Shown here: positions 1 to 8,484 of the stretch, piece after piece | How the letters are laid out: the number at the start of each line of letters is the position of its first letter | Numbering within the stretch: position 1 is the first letter of the stretch | Assembly (NCBI RefSeq): GCF_017901135.1 | Contig: NZ_CP072801.1 | Location: forward strand, 1,984,001-2,048,000 | Length of the DNA: 64,000 nucleotides | Reading direction: 5' to 3' | DNA from: Thiothrix litoralis | GTDB lineage: Bacteria; Pseudomonadota; Gammaproteobacteria; Thiotrichales; Thiotrichaceae | The notes under the pieces: model-generated | Told to the model about the DNA's origin: nothing | What the model saw: only the letters and a program-made list of their open reading frames with translations | The model's database searches: none | Position numbers and translations under genes: made by a program

Positions 1-1
1 C

Positions 2-748
2 GTGATTGTCACCGAAGGCAATGACCCGCCGGGGCTGAGTTATATCGCGCCCTACGCGGCTACCAGCATTGCCGAATATTTCATGCAGCAAGGCCGCGAC
101 GTGCTGATTGTGTACGACGACCTCACCAACCATGCGCGTGCTTACCGCGAACTCTCCTTGCTGTTGCGCCGCCCGCCCGGTCGGGAAGCGTTTCCGGGCG
201 ACATTTTCTACATCCATTCGCGCCTGCTGGAACGCGCCACGCACTTGCGCCCGGAACACGGCGGCGGTTCGCTGACTGCTTTGCCGGTGATTGAAACCGA
301 AGCGCAGAACATGGCCGCCTACATTCCCACCAACCTGATTTCGATCACCGACGGACAGATTTACCTCTCGCCCAAGCTGTTTGAACTGGGCGTACTACCG
401 GCGGTGGACGTGGGGCGCTCGGTATCGCGGGTCGGCAGCAAGGCGCAACGCGAGGATTACCGCAAGGTTGCGGGCAGCCTCAAGCTGGCCTACGCGCAGT
501 TTGAAGAGCTGGAAAACTTTGCCCGTTTCGGCACGCGGCTGGATGATGACACCCGCAAAGTGCTGACACACGGGCAGCGCATCCGCGCCTGTTTGCAACA
601 GGGTGAACACCAACCCGTGCCGGTCGACGCGCAAATCAGCCTGCTGCAAGCCCTGAGCGATGGCAAGTTTGACGAAGTGCCGCTGGAAAAAATGCCCGCC
701 GCCGAGCAAGCACTGTATGCCAGCGCCGGTTTCGAGCCAGCCACATGA
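2..748 (+). CDS. atpA: Alternative (N-type) F1Fo ATPase, F1 alpha subunit, 3' part
   Basis: This is the C-terminal part of an F1 alpha subunit; the reading frame is open to the window edge, so the gene starts outside. The visible 248 residues begin in the catalytic-core region ([22 protein letters not shown]) and contain the SRLLERA and [10 protein letters not shown] blocks and the [13 protein letters not shown] segment typical of alpha subunits. The divergence from housekeeping AtpA and the direct overlap with a gamma gene, with no delta gene between, fit the separate N-ATPase operon, in which alpha and gamma are the last two genes. N-ATPases are thought to move Na+ or H+ across the membrane, usually as hydrolytic pumps. 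The last four bases overlap the next start (ATGA). The ion specificity lies in subunit c, which is not in this window. Confidence 0.88.
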   Translation: MIVTEGNDPPGLSYIAPYAATSIAEYFMQQGRDVLIVYDDLTNHARAYRELSLLLRRPPGREAFPGDIFYIHSRLLERATHLRPEHGGGSLTALPVIETEAQNMAAYIPTNLISITDGQIYLSPKLFELGVLPAVDVGRSVSRVGSKAQREDYRKVAGSLKLAYAQFEELENFARFGTRLDDDTRKVLTHGQRIRACLQQGEHQPVPVDAQISLLQALSDGKFDEVPLEKMPAAEQALYASAGFEPAT

Positions 749-1626
749 GCGACAGCGGCGAAACCCTGCGGCATCGGATCGACGGGGCGGGCGATCTTCA
801 GGCGGTGGTACGCACCATGAAGGCGCTGTCCGCCGCCAATATCAGCCAGTATGAACGCGCCGTCCACGCGCTGGAGGTGTATTTCCACACCGTCGAACTG
901 GGGCTGGTGGCTTGTTTGCGCCAGCCTGACCTGCAACTGCCGACCACCTTCACCCGCCCCAAGGCGGCGCGGATGACGGGGGTGATTGTGTTCGGCTCTG
1001 ATCAGGGACTGGTCGGGCAATTCAACGACTTGCTGGTGGAATTTGTCACTCATGCCCTGACCGATTTACCGGGTGACAAGCAGGTGTGGGCAGTGGGCGA
1101 GCGAATGCGTGACCGCTTGCAAGACGCCGGTTTGCCGCTGGCGGGGCTGTTCAATGTACCGAATTCGGTGAATGCGATTACCGCGCTGATCGGGCAATTG
1201 CTGCTGGCAACCGAAGCGGCGCATGAACACGGCAAGCTCAGCCATTTGTACTTGTTCCACAACCGTCCTGGCGCTGTCGCGGGTCAATATGAGCCGATCA
1301 GTCAACGCCTGTTGCCACTGGATGCACAATGGCAAAACCACTTGCTGGCACAACCCTGGCAAACCCACAAGCTGCCGGAAACGTTGGGTTCCAGCCAGCA
1401 AACGCTGTGGGCGCTGATCCGCGAATACCTGTTTGTGTCGCTATACCGGGCGTGCGCCGAATCGCTGGCGAGCGAAAATGCCAGCCGTCTGGCAGCGATG
1501 CAGCGGGCAGATAAAAACATCGGTGAAATGCTGGAAAATTTGACGCAGAGCTACCACCAGCAGCGGCAGGACAGTATTGATGCGGAATTGTTTGATGTCA
1601 TCGCGGGGTTTGGTAATCCTGCGTAA
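745..1626 (+). CDS. atpG: Alternative (N-type) F1Fo ATPase, gamma subunit
   Basis: A 293-residue gamma subunit, the rotating central stalk of F1. It starts with the expected N-terminal helix ([30 protein letters not shown]) and has the internal [13 protein letters not shown] motif, equivalent to the GSDRGLCGG-type block of ordinary gamma subunits. The C-terminal helix ([21 protein letters not shown]) is the counterpart of the conserved C-terminal coiled-coil strand. Translation is probably coupled to the alpha gene through the ATGA overlap. It is the last gene of the operon: the next gene has its own upstream repeats and a different character. The family assignment to the N-ATPase type comes from the divergent sequence and the absence of a delta gene. 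Confidence 0.87.
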   Translation: MSDSGETLRHRIDGAGDLQAVVRTMKALSAANISQYERAVHALEVYFHTVELGLVACLRQPDLQLPTTFTRPKAARMTGVIVFGSDQGLVGQFNDLLVEFVTHALTDLPGDKQVWAVGERMRDRLQDAGLPLAGLFNVPNSVNAITALIGQLLLATEAAHEHGKLSHLYLFHNRPGAVAGQYEPISQRLLPLDAQWQNHLLAQPWQTHKLPETLGSSQQTLWALIREYLFVSLYRACAESLASENASRLAAMQRADKNIGEMLENLTQSYHQQRQDSIDAELFDVIAGFGNPA

Positions 1627-1631
1627 AACAT

Positions 1632-1691
1632 ACCCCTAAAATCATAGTCACTGTATGAAAAGACACCCCTAAAATCATAATCACTGTATGA
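1632..1691 (+). repeat. Pair of 27-bp direct repeats upstream of an AAA ATPase gene
   Basis: Two copies of a 27-bp unit beginning acccctaaaatcat and ending cactgtatga lie at 1632-1658 and 1665-1691, 33 bp apart, with one mismatch (g/a). The second copy runs directly into an extended -10-like element, TGCTATAGT, at 1695-1703. The position suggests paired operator sites or a promoter duplication for the gene starting at 1718. It is not a CRISPR: only two copies with a 6-bp gap. Confidence 0.6.
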
Positions 1692-1717
1692 TTGTGCTAT
1701 AGTGAAGGCTCGTTCAC

Positions 1718-3112
1718 TTGAATGGGCAAGTCTTCATGCAACGTCAACAGCTACCATTTCTGACCCGCTGGTTACACAACAAAAATCGTAAACCCCTGAT
1801 CATCCGGGGTGCGCGGCAAGTCGGCAAATCTACATTGGTGCAGTTGTTCGCCGCACAGCAAGGCATGACCCTGATGACGGCCAATCTGGAACGCTACCCC
1901 GCCTTGGCAAACACCTTTGCCAGTAATGACCCGGAAAAAATCCTGCAACAAATTGAAGCCTTGCCGCGTATGCCTGCCGTCGATGAATCGACATTGCTGT
2001 TTCTCGATGAGATTCAGGCTGTGCCGGAGGCTATCCCTGCCCTGCGTTACTTCTACGAAGACCGCCCACAATTGCCCGTCGTGTGTGCAGGTTCACTGCT
2101 GGAGTTTGTGTTATCGGCACACCAATTTTCGATGCCGGTGGGTAGGGTTCAATACCTGCACATGGGGCCGATGACGTTTTCAGAATTCTTGCGGGCATTG
2201 GGTGAAGATAAGCTGTATCACGTGGTGACGGAATATCAACCGGGTGACGAGATCGGTGAGGTAGTACACCAACGGCTGTTGCAACTGTTGCGCAGCTACT
2301 ATTTCGTGGGTGGAATGCCTGAAGCAGTGGCGGCGTTTGCGGAAACGCGCAGCTACCAGCCAGTGAGTGAAGTCCATAACTCGATTATCGAAACCTACCG
2401 TGAAGATTTCCCCAAATACGGCAAAAACCGTGACCATAATCGAATGCTGGATGTATTCAACTTCACCGCCCGTAACGTGGGCGTAAAAGTCAAATACAGC
2501 AATATCTCCCGTGAAGATCAGAGTGCCACCCTCAAAAAAGACCTGGAATTGCTGTGCATGGCGCGGGTGATCAGTAAGGTTATTCACAGCCATTGTTCAG
2601 GACTACCGCTACAAGCCAGTCTTGAGGAAAAGGTTTACAAGCTGCTGTTTCTGGATGTCGGCCTGATGAATGCCATTTGCGGCCTCAATTGGCGCACGCT
2701 GTCCCAATTCGATGACCTCAAGTTGGTGAACGAAGGGGCGATTGCCGAGCAGTTTGTGGGGCAACACCTACAGGCATTGCTGGCAGAATCACCCAATCGG
2801 GAATTGACTTACTGGCTGCGCGAAGGCCGCTCCGCCAATGCCGAACTGGATTACGTGGTGGCGCTGGAAGGGCAGATTATTCCGGTTGAAGTCAAAGCGG
2901 GTGCAAGTGGCAGCATGAAATCACTACACCAATTTATGGCAGAGAAACAAGCACCGTTTGCGGTGCGATTTGATGCGGGTTTGCCTGCGATTAGTACCGT
3001 CAATGCGGTGGTGAACAGCGATAATCAGCGGAAGGACGTTAGTTACAAACTGGTGTCGTTGCCGTTGTATTTGGTGGAACGGTTGGGGGCGGTGGTTGTG
3101 GGAATGGCGTAG
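1718..3112 (+). CDS. AAA ATPase with DUF4143 domain
   Basis: A 464-residue protein of the AAA_14/DUF4143 family. The Walker A motif is GARQVGKST (residues about 31-39) and Walker B is LLFLDEIQ (about residue 93). The C-terminal half is DUF4143, with the ELDYVV ... IIPVEVKAG block that resembles a PD-(D/E)XK nuclease fold. Members are common accessory genes in bacteria and archaea; their role is unknown, though a defence or mobile-element function has been suggested. The longest frame starts with TTG at 1718; an ATG at 1736 (MQRQQLPFLTRWL) is a good alternative. The gene sits between a housekeeping ATPase operon and an integrase, so it is probably cargo of the small tRNA-Ser island. Confidence 0.85.
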   Translation: MNGQVFMQRQQLPFLTRWLHNKNRKPLIIRGARQVGKSTLVQLFAAQQGMTLMTANLERYPALANTFASNDPEKILQQIEALPRMPAVDESTLLFLDEIQAVPEAIPALRYFYEDRPQLPVVCAGSLLEFVLSAHQFSMPVGRVQYLHMGPMTFSEFLRALGEDKLYHVVTEYQPGDEIGEVVHQRLLQLLRSYYFVGGMPEAVAAFAETRSYQPVSEVHNSIIETYREDFPKYGKNRDHNRMLDVFNFTARNVGVKVKYSNISREDQSATLKKDLELLCMARVISKVIHSHCSGLPLQASLEEKVYKLLFLDVGLMNAICGLNWRTLSQFDDLKLVNEGAIAEQFVGQHLQALLAESPNRELTYWLREGRSANAELDYVVALEGQIIPVEVKAGASGSMKSLHQFMAEKQAPFAVRFDAGLPAISTVNAVVNSDNQRKDVSYKLVSLPLYLVERLGAVVVGMA

Positions 3113-3151
3113 CCTTGGTTATGGCATATCAACATGAATATCGGCAAAGGA

Positions 3152-3307
3152 TCATAATAATGCGCCTTTTTCGATATGCTCCAGCAAACCCAGTTCTACC
3201 AAGGCTTGCCCGCCTTCATGTATCCGTTTTACATCACATCCGACATAGCGGGTAAGTTCGGCATCCAGAAAACTGAACTTGAGGGTGCAACAGTAGCTAA
3301 AATACCA
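3152..3307 (-). pseudogene. Remnant of a winged-helix regulator or antitoxin-like gene
   Basis: On the minus strand a short open stretch encodes a peptide ending ELTRYVGCDVKRIHEGGQAL then VELGLLEHIEKGALL and a stop at 3152. The pattern (helix, recognition-like helix, then 'L..LGLLE') resembles the HTH/wing region of small HVO_A0114- or MarR-like regulators. There is no good start codon and an in-frame stop lies just upstream, so only the C-terminal third of such a protein would remain. I read it as decay inside the island, not as an expressed gene. The 24-bp palindrome at 3331 lies just upstream of it in its own orientation. Confidence 0.35.
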
Positions 3308-3330
3308 CAATCAGAGGGTATTTATCTAAA

Positions 3331-3354
3331 TGTCATGTCCCATGGGACATGACA
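3331..3354. repeat. 24-bp perfect palindrome
   Basis: TGTCATGTCCCA is followed immediately by its exact reverse complement, giving a perfect 24-bp inverted repeat with no loop. It lies between the end of the integrase gene and the regulator remnant. There is no T-run on either side, so it is not a good intrinsic terminator. A dimeric repressor site or a recombination-related site is more likely. Confidence 0.7.
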
Positions 3355-3389
3355 ATAAGGAGATGGCTTGTAAGGGTATCCCTGCCCAG

Positions 3390-4703
3390 CTACTTACCTG
3401 CTTTGGTTTTGAAGGGGATAACCTGCCCGCCTGCCCTCAGTTCGTCTAGGTAGTCTGCCCACGCTTGCAGCATTTCGCGCCTTACCTCCACGTATACGGG
3501 GCAGTCTTGGCGGTCGTAGGCGGCCTTAATCACGTCCTTTTCCTTATGGTTTAGCTGTTGCTCTATCAATGATGAATCCCAGCGTTTCAGGCCATTCACA
3601 AACATGGAATTCAGCAGGCTGGATGCCATGCCCCTAAAGCCGTGTGCGGTCATCTGCCCTTTGAACCCCAAACGCCGTAAGGCCATGTTCACTGTTGCGC
3701 GATTCATCGGGTTATCGCGGTTGGTGGGGATCCCTTGGAATACGTAACGCTTGCCACCTGATAGCGCCCTGAGTTCTTCAAAGATTGCCATGGCTTGGCT
3801 GGATAACGGGATGATGTGCTTATTCTTCGGGTTGTTGGCCTGCTTGATGTGAGTAGGGGCTTTCATCCGCCTTACTTCAATTTCCCATGTACTGGTTTCA
3901 AAGTTGATTTCTGACCATTCGGCTTCTATCAATTCGCCCGGCCTTAGCATCACCAGTGCAGACAGTTTCAAAGCGCATACCGTGTAAAAGTTGCCGTGGT
4001 AATTGTCGATAACCCGTAATAGCCGCCCTACTTCGTGCGGATCGGTGATAGCTGGCATTTTGCGTTCTTCTTCCCCCGGCTTGAACAATCCCTTAAGACT
4101 TGGGGTCGGGTCTAGTTCTGCCCTGCCTGTGGCGATGGCATAGCGGCATATCTGCCCAATTGTGCCTAATACCCGTAAGTGGGTGTCGTGTGTTATCCGC
4201 TTTTGGATGCGTTCAATCACGGTTATCAGTTCGCGGGGTTTCAGGTCTGCTATGGGTCGCTTACCAATGAAGGGGAATACATCCCGCTCCAAATAGCTAA
4301 CGGTGCGGGTTTGGTGGGTCTGTGACTTGTGCGAAAGATGACTGATAAACCATTCCCGCGCTACTACCTCAAAGCTGTTAGCAGAACTTTCAGCTTTGGT
4401 TGTCTGTAGTTCTCGCTTGTAGGTAGAAGGATCAATGCCACGCGCCAGCAGCGCCCGTGCCTCTTCGTGCCGTTCCCGTGCCTGCCTTAAGGAGATTTCC
4501 GGGTATTTGCCGATAGATAAAGTTTTCTGTTTTGGGAAACGGTAGTTGTAGCGCCAGAATTTCCCGGTGGTTATGACGTGTAAATACATTCCACCACCAT
4601 CTGAATAGTTGCGCGTCTTGCCGTCTTTGTAGGGTTTGGCAACCCTCACCAGTGAATCAGTAAGTTTGCGCTTGCATGGCTTGGCGTCTTGGTTTGCGGT
4701 CAT
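3390..4703 (-). CDS. Tyrosine recombinase/integrase, P4 type with DUF4102 arm-binding domain
   Basis: A 437-residue integrase. The N-terminal part (LTDSLVRVAKPYKDGKTRNYSDGGGMYLHV, about residues 14-45) is the DUF4102 arm-type DNA-binding domain. The catalytic domain shows the first arginine in LVMLRPGELIEAEW, the HxxR box in TAHGFRGMASS and the nucleophile tyrosine in KAAYDR. It reads away from the 3' end of tRNA-Ser(UGA), which starts 166 bp upstream; this is the usual arrangement for P4-like islands that insert into a tRNA 3' end. Its upstream region holds inverted and direct repeats that may be arm or excisionase sites. No excisionase gene is visible, and no second copy of the tRNA 3' end was found to its left, so the island may be immobile. 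Confidence 0.93.
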   Translation of the reverse strand: MTANQDAKPCKRKLTDSLVRVAKPYKDGKTRNYSDGGGMYLHVITTGKFWRYNYRFPKQKTLSIGKYPEISLRQARERHEEARALLARGIDPSTYKRELQTTKAESSANSFEVVAREWFISHLSHKSQTHQTRTVSYLERDVFPFIGKRPIADLKPRELITVIERIQKRITHDTHLRVLGTIGQICRYAIATGRAELDPTPSLKGLFKPGEEERKMPAITDPHEVGRLLRVIDNYHGNFYTVCALKLSALVMLRPGELIEAEWSEINFETSTWEIEVRRMKAPTHIKQANNPKNKHIIPLSSQAMAIFEELRALSGGKRYVFQGIPTNRDNPMNRATVNMALRRLGFKGQMTAHGFRGMASSLLNSMFVNGLKRWDSSLIEQQLNHKEKDVIKAAYDRQDCPVYVEVRREMLQAWADYLDELRAGGQVIPFKTKAGK

Positions 4704-4744
4704 TTGTTGGTATCCCCTTGGGTGTCAGGTAAGGATACCAACAA
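4704..4744. promoter_or_regulatory. Inverted repeat immediately upstream of the integrase gene
   Basis: TTGTTGGTATCC at 4704-4715 and its exact complement GGATACCAACAA at 4733-4744 form a 12-bp perfect inverted repeat with a 17-bp spacer, touching the integrase start codon. It is well placed for an operator controlling int, or for sequestering the start region in the mRNA. Confidence 0.5.
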
Positions 4745-4772
4745 TAATACAAACATTTTGATGGGCTGTTAT

Positions 4773-4864
4773 GCACCATCCTGATACAAGCTGACACAAC
4801 AAAGCCCTTACAGATTGCGGCCTGTAAGGGCTTGTTGAAGCACCATGACGCATCATGATACAAG
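4773..4864. repeat. Putative attachment-region repeats and hairpin between int and tRNA-Ser
   Basis: A bipartite direct repeat, gcaccat followed by tgatacaag, occurs at 4773-4790 and again at 4840-4864 with a 7-bp longer gap. Between them lies a 12-bp perfect hairpin, AAGCCCTTACAG (4802-4813) with CTGTAAGGGCTT (4822-4833) and an 8-base loop. The direct repeats could be integrase arm sites. The hairpin may act as terminator for tRNA-Ser, read on the minus strand, although the following T-tract is weak. Confidence 0.45.
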
Positions 4865-4868
4865 GTAA

Positions 4869-4956
4869 TGGCGGAGAGCGAGGGATTCGAACCCCCGGAG
4901 GTTTAACCCTCAACGGTTTTCAAGACCGCCGCATTCGACCACTCTGCCAGCTCTCC
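4869..4956 (-). tRNA. tRNA-Ser(UGA)
   Basis: A complete 88-nt class II tRNA read on the minus strand, with the CCA end encoded at 4869-4871. The acceptor stem GGAGAGC (4950-4956) pairs with GCTCTCC. The anticodon loop CTTGAAA gives anticodon TGA, and a long variable arm (GTTGAGGGTTAAACCTC) is present, followed by a T-arm with GGTTCGAATCC. It flanks the P4-type integrase and is the likely insertion target. Confidence 0.95.
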
Positions 4957-5094
4957 GAAGGATGCGTATGTTACGTAAAACTCAACTGCATTTCCAGTCT
5001 TTTTTCAGATAAAGGTTTACCTTTCTGTCTGTCAGCCTTGGGGTGGCTATGATAGAATCCCGCCTTTATGACTGCCCTAACAGAGACAGGCTTA

Positions 5095-6138
5095 ATGGAT
5101 TCAAGCAAACCTTCCCTAACCTACCGTGATGCTGGTGTTGATATTGATGCAGGCAACAATCTGGTTGAACGTATCAAACCCCTTGCCCAGCGCACTAGAC
5201 GCCCTGAAATGCTGAGTGGACTGGGTGGCTTCGGCGCACTCATGTCGATCCCTTCGCATTACAAAAACCCAGTACTGGTCTCTGGTACGGATGGCGTAGG
5301 CACTAAGCTGAAACTGGCGATTGATACTGGCATTTACGACAGTATCGGCATCGACCTCGTGGCCATGTGCGTGAATGACATTATCGTCAGCGGTGCAGAA
5401 CCCCTATTTTTCCTCGACTACTACGCCACCGGCAAGCTGGATGTGGCTGTCGCCGAACAAGTCATCAGCGGCATTGCCGAAGGCTGCGTACAAGCAGGCG
5501 CGGCACTTTCCGGCGGTGAAACCGCAGAAATGCCCGGCATGTACCACGGCGATGATTTCGATCTGGCAGGTTTCTGCGTCGGCGTGGTCGAGCGTGACAA
5601 TATTCTGGATAATTCCCGCGTACACCGCAACGACGTGCTGATTGGCTTGGCCTCCACCGGCCCACATTCCAACGGCTACTCACTGATCCGCAAAATCATT
5701 GAAGTCAGTGGCGCGTCGCTGGACGAGCCGTTCGGTGACAGCACACTGGGGCGTACCCTGCTGGAACCTACCCGCATTTACGTCAAAGCCATACTCGGCC
5801 TGATGCGCCGTTACAACCTGCACGCAGTAGCGCACATCACTGGCGGCGGCATCACCGAAAACCTGCCACGGGTACTACCTGCCCGCACCAAAGCCAAAAT
5901 CAGCCTCAGTAGCTGGCAGCGCCCAGAAATCTTCGGCTGGTTACAGGAAAAAGGTCAGGTATCCGATGATGAAATGCTACGTACCTTCAACTGCGGCATT
6001 GGTATGATTCTGGTCGTGCCCGCCGATAAATCCGAAGAGATTATCAGTACTTGCCGCCTAGAAAACATCAAGGCATGGGAAATCGGCACGATGGATGCTT
6101 CCGAGAGCGATGCACCTTTTGTCGAATATGGCGTATAA
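5095..6138 (+). CDS. purM: Phosphoribosylformylglycinamidine cyclo-ligase (AIR synthase)
   Basis: Catalyses the ATP-dependent closure of FGAM to AIR, step five of purine synthesis, in the cytosol. The sequence has the PurM signatures [12 protein letters not shown] near the N-terminus, [43 protein letters not shown] and [17 protein letters not shown] place the start at the ATG at 5095, giving 347 residues, close to the E. coli length of 345; it is preceded by a GAGACAGG Shine-Dalgarno-like stretch. The upstream ATG at 5068 would add nine residues and lies very near a possible -10 box at 5048-5058. The gene overlaps purN, as in many gammaproteobacteria. Confidence 0.97.
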   Translation: MDSSKPSLTYRDAGVDIDAGNNLVERIKPLAQRTRRPEMLSGLGGFGALMSIPSHYKNPVLVSGTDGVGTKLKLAIDTGIYDSIGIDLVAMCVNDIIVSGAEPLFFLDYYATGKLDVAVAEQVISGIAEGCVQAGAALSGGETAEMPGMYHGDDFDLAGFCVGVVERDNILDNSRVHRNDVLIGLASTGPHSNGYSLIRKIIEVSGASLDEPFGDSTLGRTLLEPTRIYVKAILGLMRRYNLHAVAHITGGGITENLPRVLPARTKAKISLSSWQRPEIFGWLQEKGQVSDDEMLRTFNCGIGMILVVPADKSEEIISTCRLENIKAWEIGTMDASESDAPFVEYGV

Positions 6139-6787
6139 ACCCCTGCCAACGCTGGTAGTCCTGATTTCCGGCAGCGGCAGCAACCTGCAAGCCATCCTCA
6201 AGGCCATCCAGACAGGTCGCTTGCAAGCCCGTATCGCGGCGGTCATCAGTAACCGCCCCGATGTCTACGGCTTGCAACGCGCGGCTGAGGCAGGCATTCC
6301 CACCGCAGTCGTTGATCATACCGCTTTCGCCAACCGTGAAGGCTTCGATGACACCTTGCAGCAACAGATTGACAGCTTCAAGCCTAATCTGGTAGTGCTG
6401 GCGGGCTTCATGCGCATCCTCACCCCGGCGTTTGTGCGCCATTACCACGGGCGAATGCTGAATATCCACCCTTCCCTGTTGCCCATGTATAAAGGCATCC
6501 ACACCCATCGGCGAGTGCTGGAAGATGGTAGCAATGAACACGGCGTCAGCGTCCATTTCGTCACCCCTGAACTGGACGGCGGCCCGGTCATCATCCAAGC
6601 CAAAGTACCGGTATTACCGAGTGATTCCGAAACTAGTCTCGCAGAACGGGTACAAACACAGGAACACGTCATTTACCCACAAGTGGTGAAATGGTTCGTG
6701 GAAGGCAGGCTAAAACTGGAAGGCAATCAGGCAATGCTGGACGGAAACGCGTTAACACGCCCCATCCAGCATCTCAGCGGCGAATAA
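6128..6787 (+). CDS. purN: Phosphoribosylglycinamide formyltransferase (GAR transformylase)
   Basis: Transfers the formyl group of 10-formyl-THF to GAR in purine synthesis. With the start at [15 protein letters not shown] (6128) the protein has 219 residues. The N-terminal [12 protein letters not shown] phosphate-binding loop is present. The catalytic region includes MRILTPAFV, the NIHPSLLP motif with the conserved Asn and His, and [15 protein letters not shown] with the later Asp. The start overlaps the end of purM by 11 bp, so translation is likely coupled. A longer upstream frame (from 6095) would only extend further into purM and is not needed. Confidence 0.97.
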   Translation: MAYKPLPTLVVLISGSGSNLQAILKAIQTGRLQARIAAVISNRPDVYGLQRAAEAGIPTAVVDHTAFANREGFDDTLQQQIDSFKPNLVVLAGFMRILTPAFVRHYHGRMLNIHPSLLPMYKGIHTHRRVLEDGSNEHGVSVHFVTPELDGGPVIIQAKVPVLPSDSETSLAERVQTQEHVIYPQVVKWFVEGRLKLEGNQAMLDGNALTRPIQHLSGE

Positions 6788-6788
6788 A

Positions 6789-7100
6789 TCAGCCGAAATG
6801 GCAAACGTAGTGCAAATCTTCCAACGTCTCAATGTCGAAGGATGAGTTAGCACCCACCTCGAAAGACTGACCGCCTGCGTATTCTACCCAGGCGTCGTTC
6901 CCCGCCAGACGCACCTTGCAACGGCCTTGCAGCAATTCCATGATCTCCGGCGCACCGGTATTGAATTTCAAGGTGGATGGCAAAATCACCCCAACACTTT
7001 TGCGCGTCCCATCCGCCAGCGTCACGGTGTGGCTGACACACTTGCCATCGAAATACACATTCGCTGTCTTGCTAACGCTGACATTCTCAAACTGACTCAT
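6789..7100 (-). CDS. ppnP: Pyrimidine/purine nucleoside phosphorylase (DUF1255, cupin)
   Basis: A 103-residue single-domain cupin of the PpnP (YaiE) family, which phosphorolyses a broad range of nucleosides to base and ribose 1-phosphate. Family features are visible: [21 protein letters not shown] at the N-terminus, the [13 protein letters not shown] block, [14 protein letters not shown] and the C-terminal [14 protein letters not shown]. The length is close to that of E. coli PpnP (94 residues). It converges on purN with only one base between the stop codons, and it has its own upstream region ahead of the pmbA end. Confidence 0.92.
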   Translation of the reverse strand: MSQFENVSVSKTANVYFDGKCVSHTVTLADGTRKSVGVILPSTLKFNTGAPEIMELLQGRCKVRLAGNDAWVEYAGGQSFEVGANSSFDIETLEDLHYVCHFG

Positions 7101-7129
7101 ACACTTCCTTTCTAAAATGAGGGGGTAAA

Positions 7130-8473
7130 CTATTGCCCTGCAATAGTCATCTTATCAATCAAAATCGAACCCGTGCGAATACTGCCACGCTCATCCACAT
7201 CATCGCCGATCGCCACAATGCCTTTGAACATGTCTTTCAAGTTACCCGCAATGGTCACTTCTTCAACCGGGTGGACAATCATGCCGTTTTCGACCCAGTA
7301 ACCCACCGCACCGCGCGAATAATCGCCGGTAATGCCGTTGATACCGTTGCCGATCAGCTCCGTAACCATCAAACCCGTACCCATCGCTGCCAACAGGCCG
7401 GGGAAACTCACCCCGGTATCCGCCAACAACAAATTGGTTGCACCACTTGCGCTGCCGGTGCTTTGCATCCCCAGCTTGCGAGCGCTGTAGCTGCCTAGGA
7501 AATAATCCTGAATCACACCATCCTTCACAATGTCACGCGCCTGTGTCGCGACACCTTCCGCATCATAGGAACGGCTACCCAAGGCTTGACGAATGAAAGG
7601 GTCTTCACGCAATTGCACAAAATCCGGGAAAGCTTGCTGCCCCAGCGAGTTCAGCAAAAAGCTGGCTTTACGGTACTGGGAACTGCCACTGATGGCAGAA
7701 ATCAATTGCCCCACCAGCCCACGCGCCATTTGCGGCACAAACAAGACCGGCGCTTCACGGGTAGACAAGGAACGGGCATTTAAACGCCGCACGGTACGCT
7801 GCGCTGCTTCCGCCCCCACACTATCCGCTGATTCCAGCAAACCCGGCACACGCGAGACGCTGTACCAGTAATCACGCTGCATCGACGCCCCATCCTGCGC
7901 CACCACGGAACAGCTCAGGGAATGGCGCGTGGCATGGTTAATGCCCATGAAGCCGTGCGAGTTAGCATACAAGCTCATCCCCGCATAGCTGTCAACGCCA
8001 GCACCTTCGCTATTAGTAATGCGGGCATCGTGTTCGCGGGCAACGGCCTCGGTCTGGAGCGCCATTTCGATGGCTCTATCCGCATCCAATTCCCACGGGT
8101 GATACAAGTCCAGCTTAGGCAAATAGCTAGCCATACGATCGGCATCCGCCAACCCATTGAAATCGTCTTCGGAGGTATAACGCGCAATCCGGCAAGCCGC
8201 CTCAAGCGTGTCTTCCAGCGCTTGCGGCGAGAAATCACCCGTGGAGGCATAGCCTTTGCAATGCCCGAAATACACCGTCAGGTTAATGCCTTGGTCGCGG
8301 TGGTATTGCAATTTATCCACCTGCCCCATACGCACTTCCACCGACAGACCCATGCCTTTGTCGAGATCCAGTTCTGCGGCGGTTGCGCCCTTGGCTTGTG
8401 CCGCTTCCAATACGCGCTCTGCCATTGCCTGAAATTCGGTAGCAATGTCAAAACGGTTTTCCAATTCAATCAT
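7130..8473 (-). CDS. pmbA: Metalloprotease subunit PmbA/TldE
   Basis: A 447-residue member of the TldD/PmbA family. In E. coli PmbA (TldE) pairs with TldD to form a cytoplasmic zinc protease that matures microcin B17 and degrades CcdA; TldE itself does not bind the metal but is needed for activity. The N-terminal [24 protein letters not shown] and the C-terminal [18 protein letters not shown]-type block (here [20 protein letters not shown]), with [18 protein letters not shown], are diagnostic. It lies 11 bp downstream of tldD in the same operon, so both partners should be made together. Confidence 0.95.
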   Translation of the reverse strand: MIELENRFDIATEFQAMAERVLEAAQAKGATAAELDLDKGMGLSVEVRMGQVDKLQYHRDQGINLTVYFGHCKGYASTGDFSPQALEDTLEAACRIARYTSEDDFNGLADADRMASYLPKLDLYHPWELDADRAIEMALQTEAVAREHDARITNSEGAGVDSYAGMSLYANSHGFMGINHATRHSLSCSVVAQDGASMQRDYWYSVSRVPGLLESADSVGAEAAQRTVRRLNARSLSTREAPVLFVPQMARGLVGQLISAISGSSQYRKASFLLNSLGQQAFPDFVQLREDPFIRQALGSRSYDAEGVATQARDIVKDGVIQDYFLGSYSARKLGMQSTGSASGATNLLLADTGVSFPGLLAAMGTGLMVTELIGNGINGITGDYSRGAVGYWVENGMIVHPVEEVTIAGNLKDMFKGIVAIGDDVDERGSIRTGSILIDKMTIAGQ

Positions 8474-8484
8474 GATTCTTGTCC

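Noticed and set aside
1632-1691. Two direct repeats as a CRISPR array
   Set aside because: Only two units with a 6-bp gap and no cas genes; spacers are absent.
3331-3354. Palindrome as an intrinsic terminator of the integrase gene
   Set aside because: There is no loop and no T-run on the side that would follow int transcription.
1-4868. Second copy of the tRNA-Ser 3' end as the distal att site
   Set aside because: I looked for the gcggagagcgagggattcg stretch to the left of the integrase and found no copy within the window.
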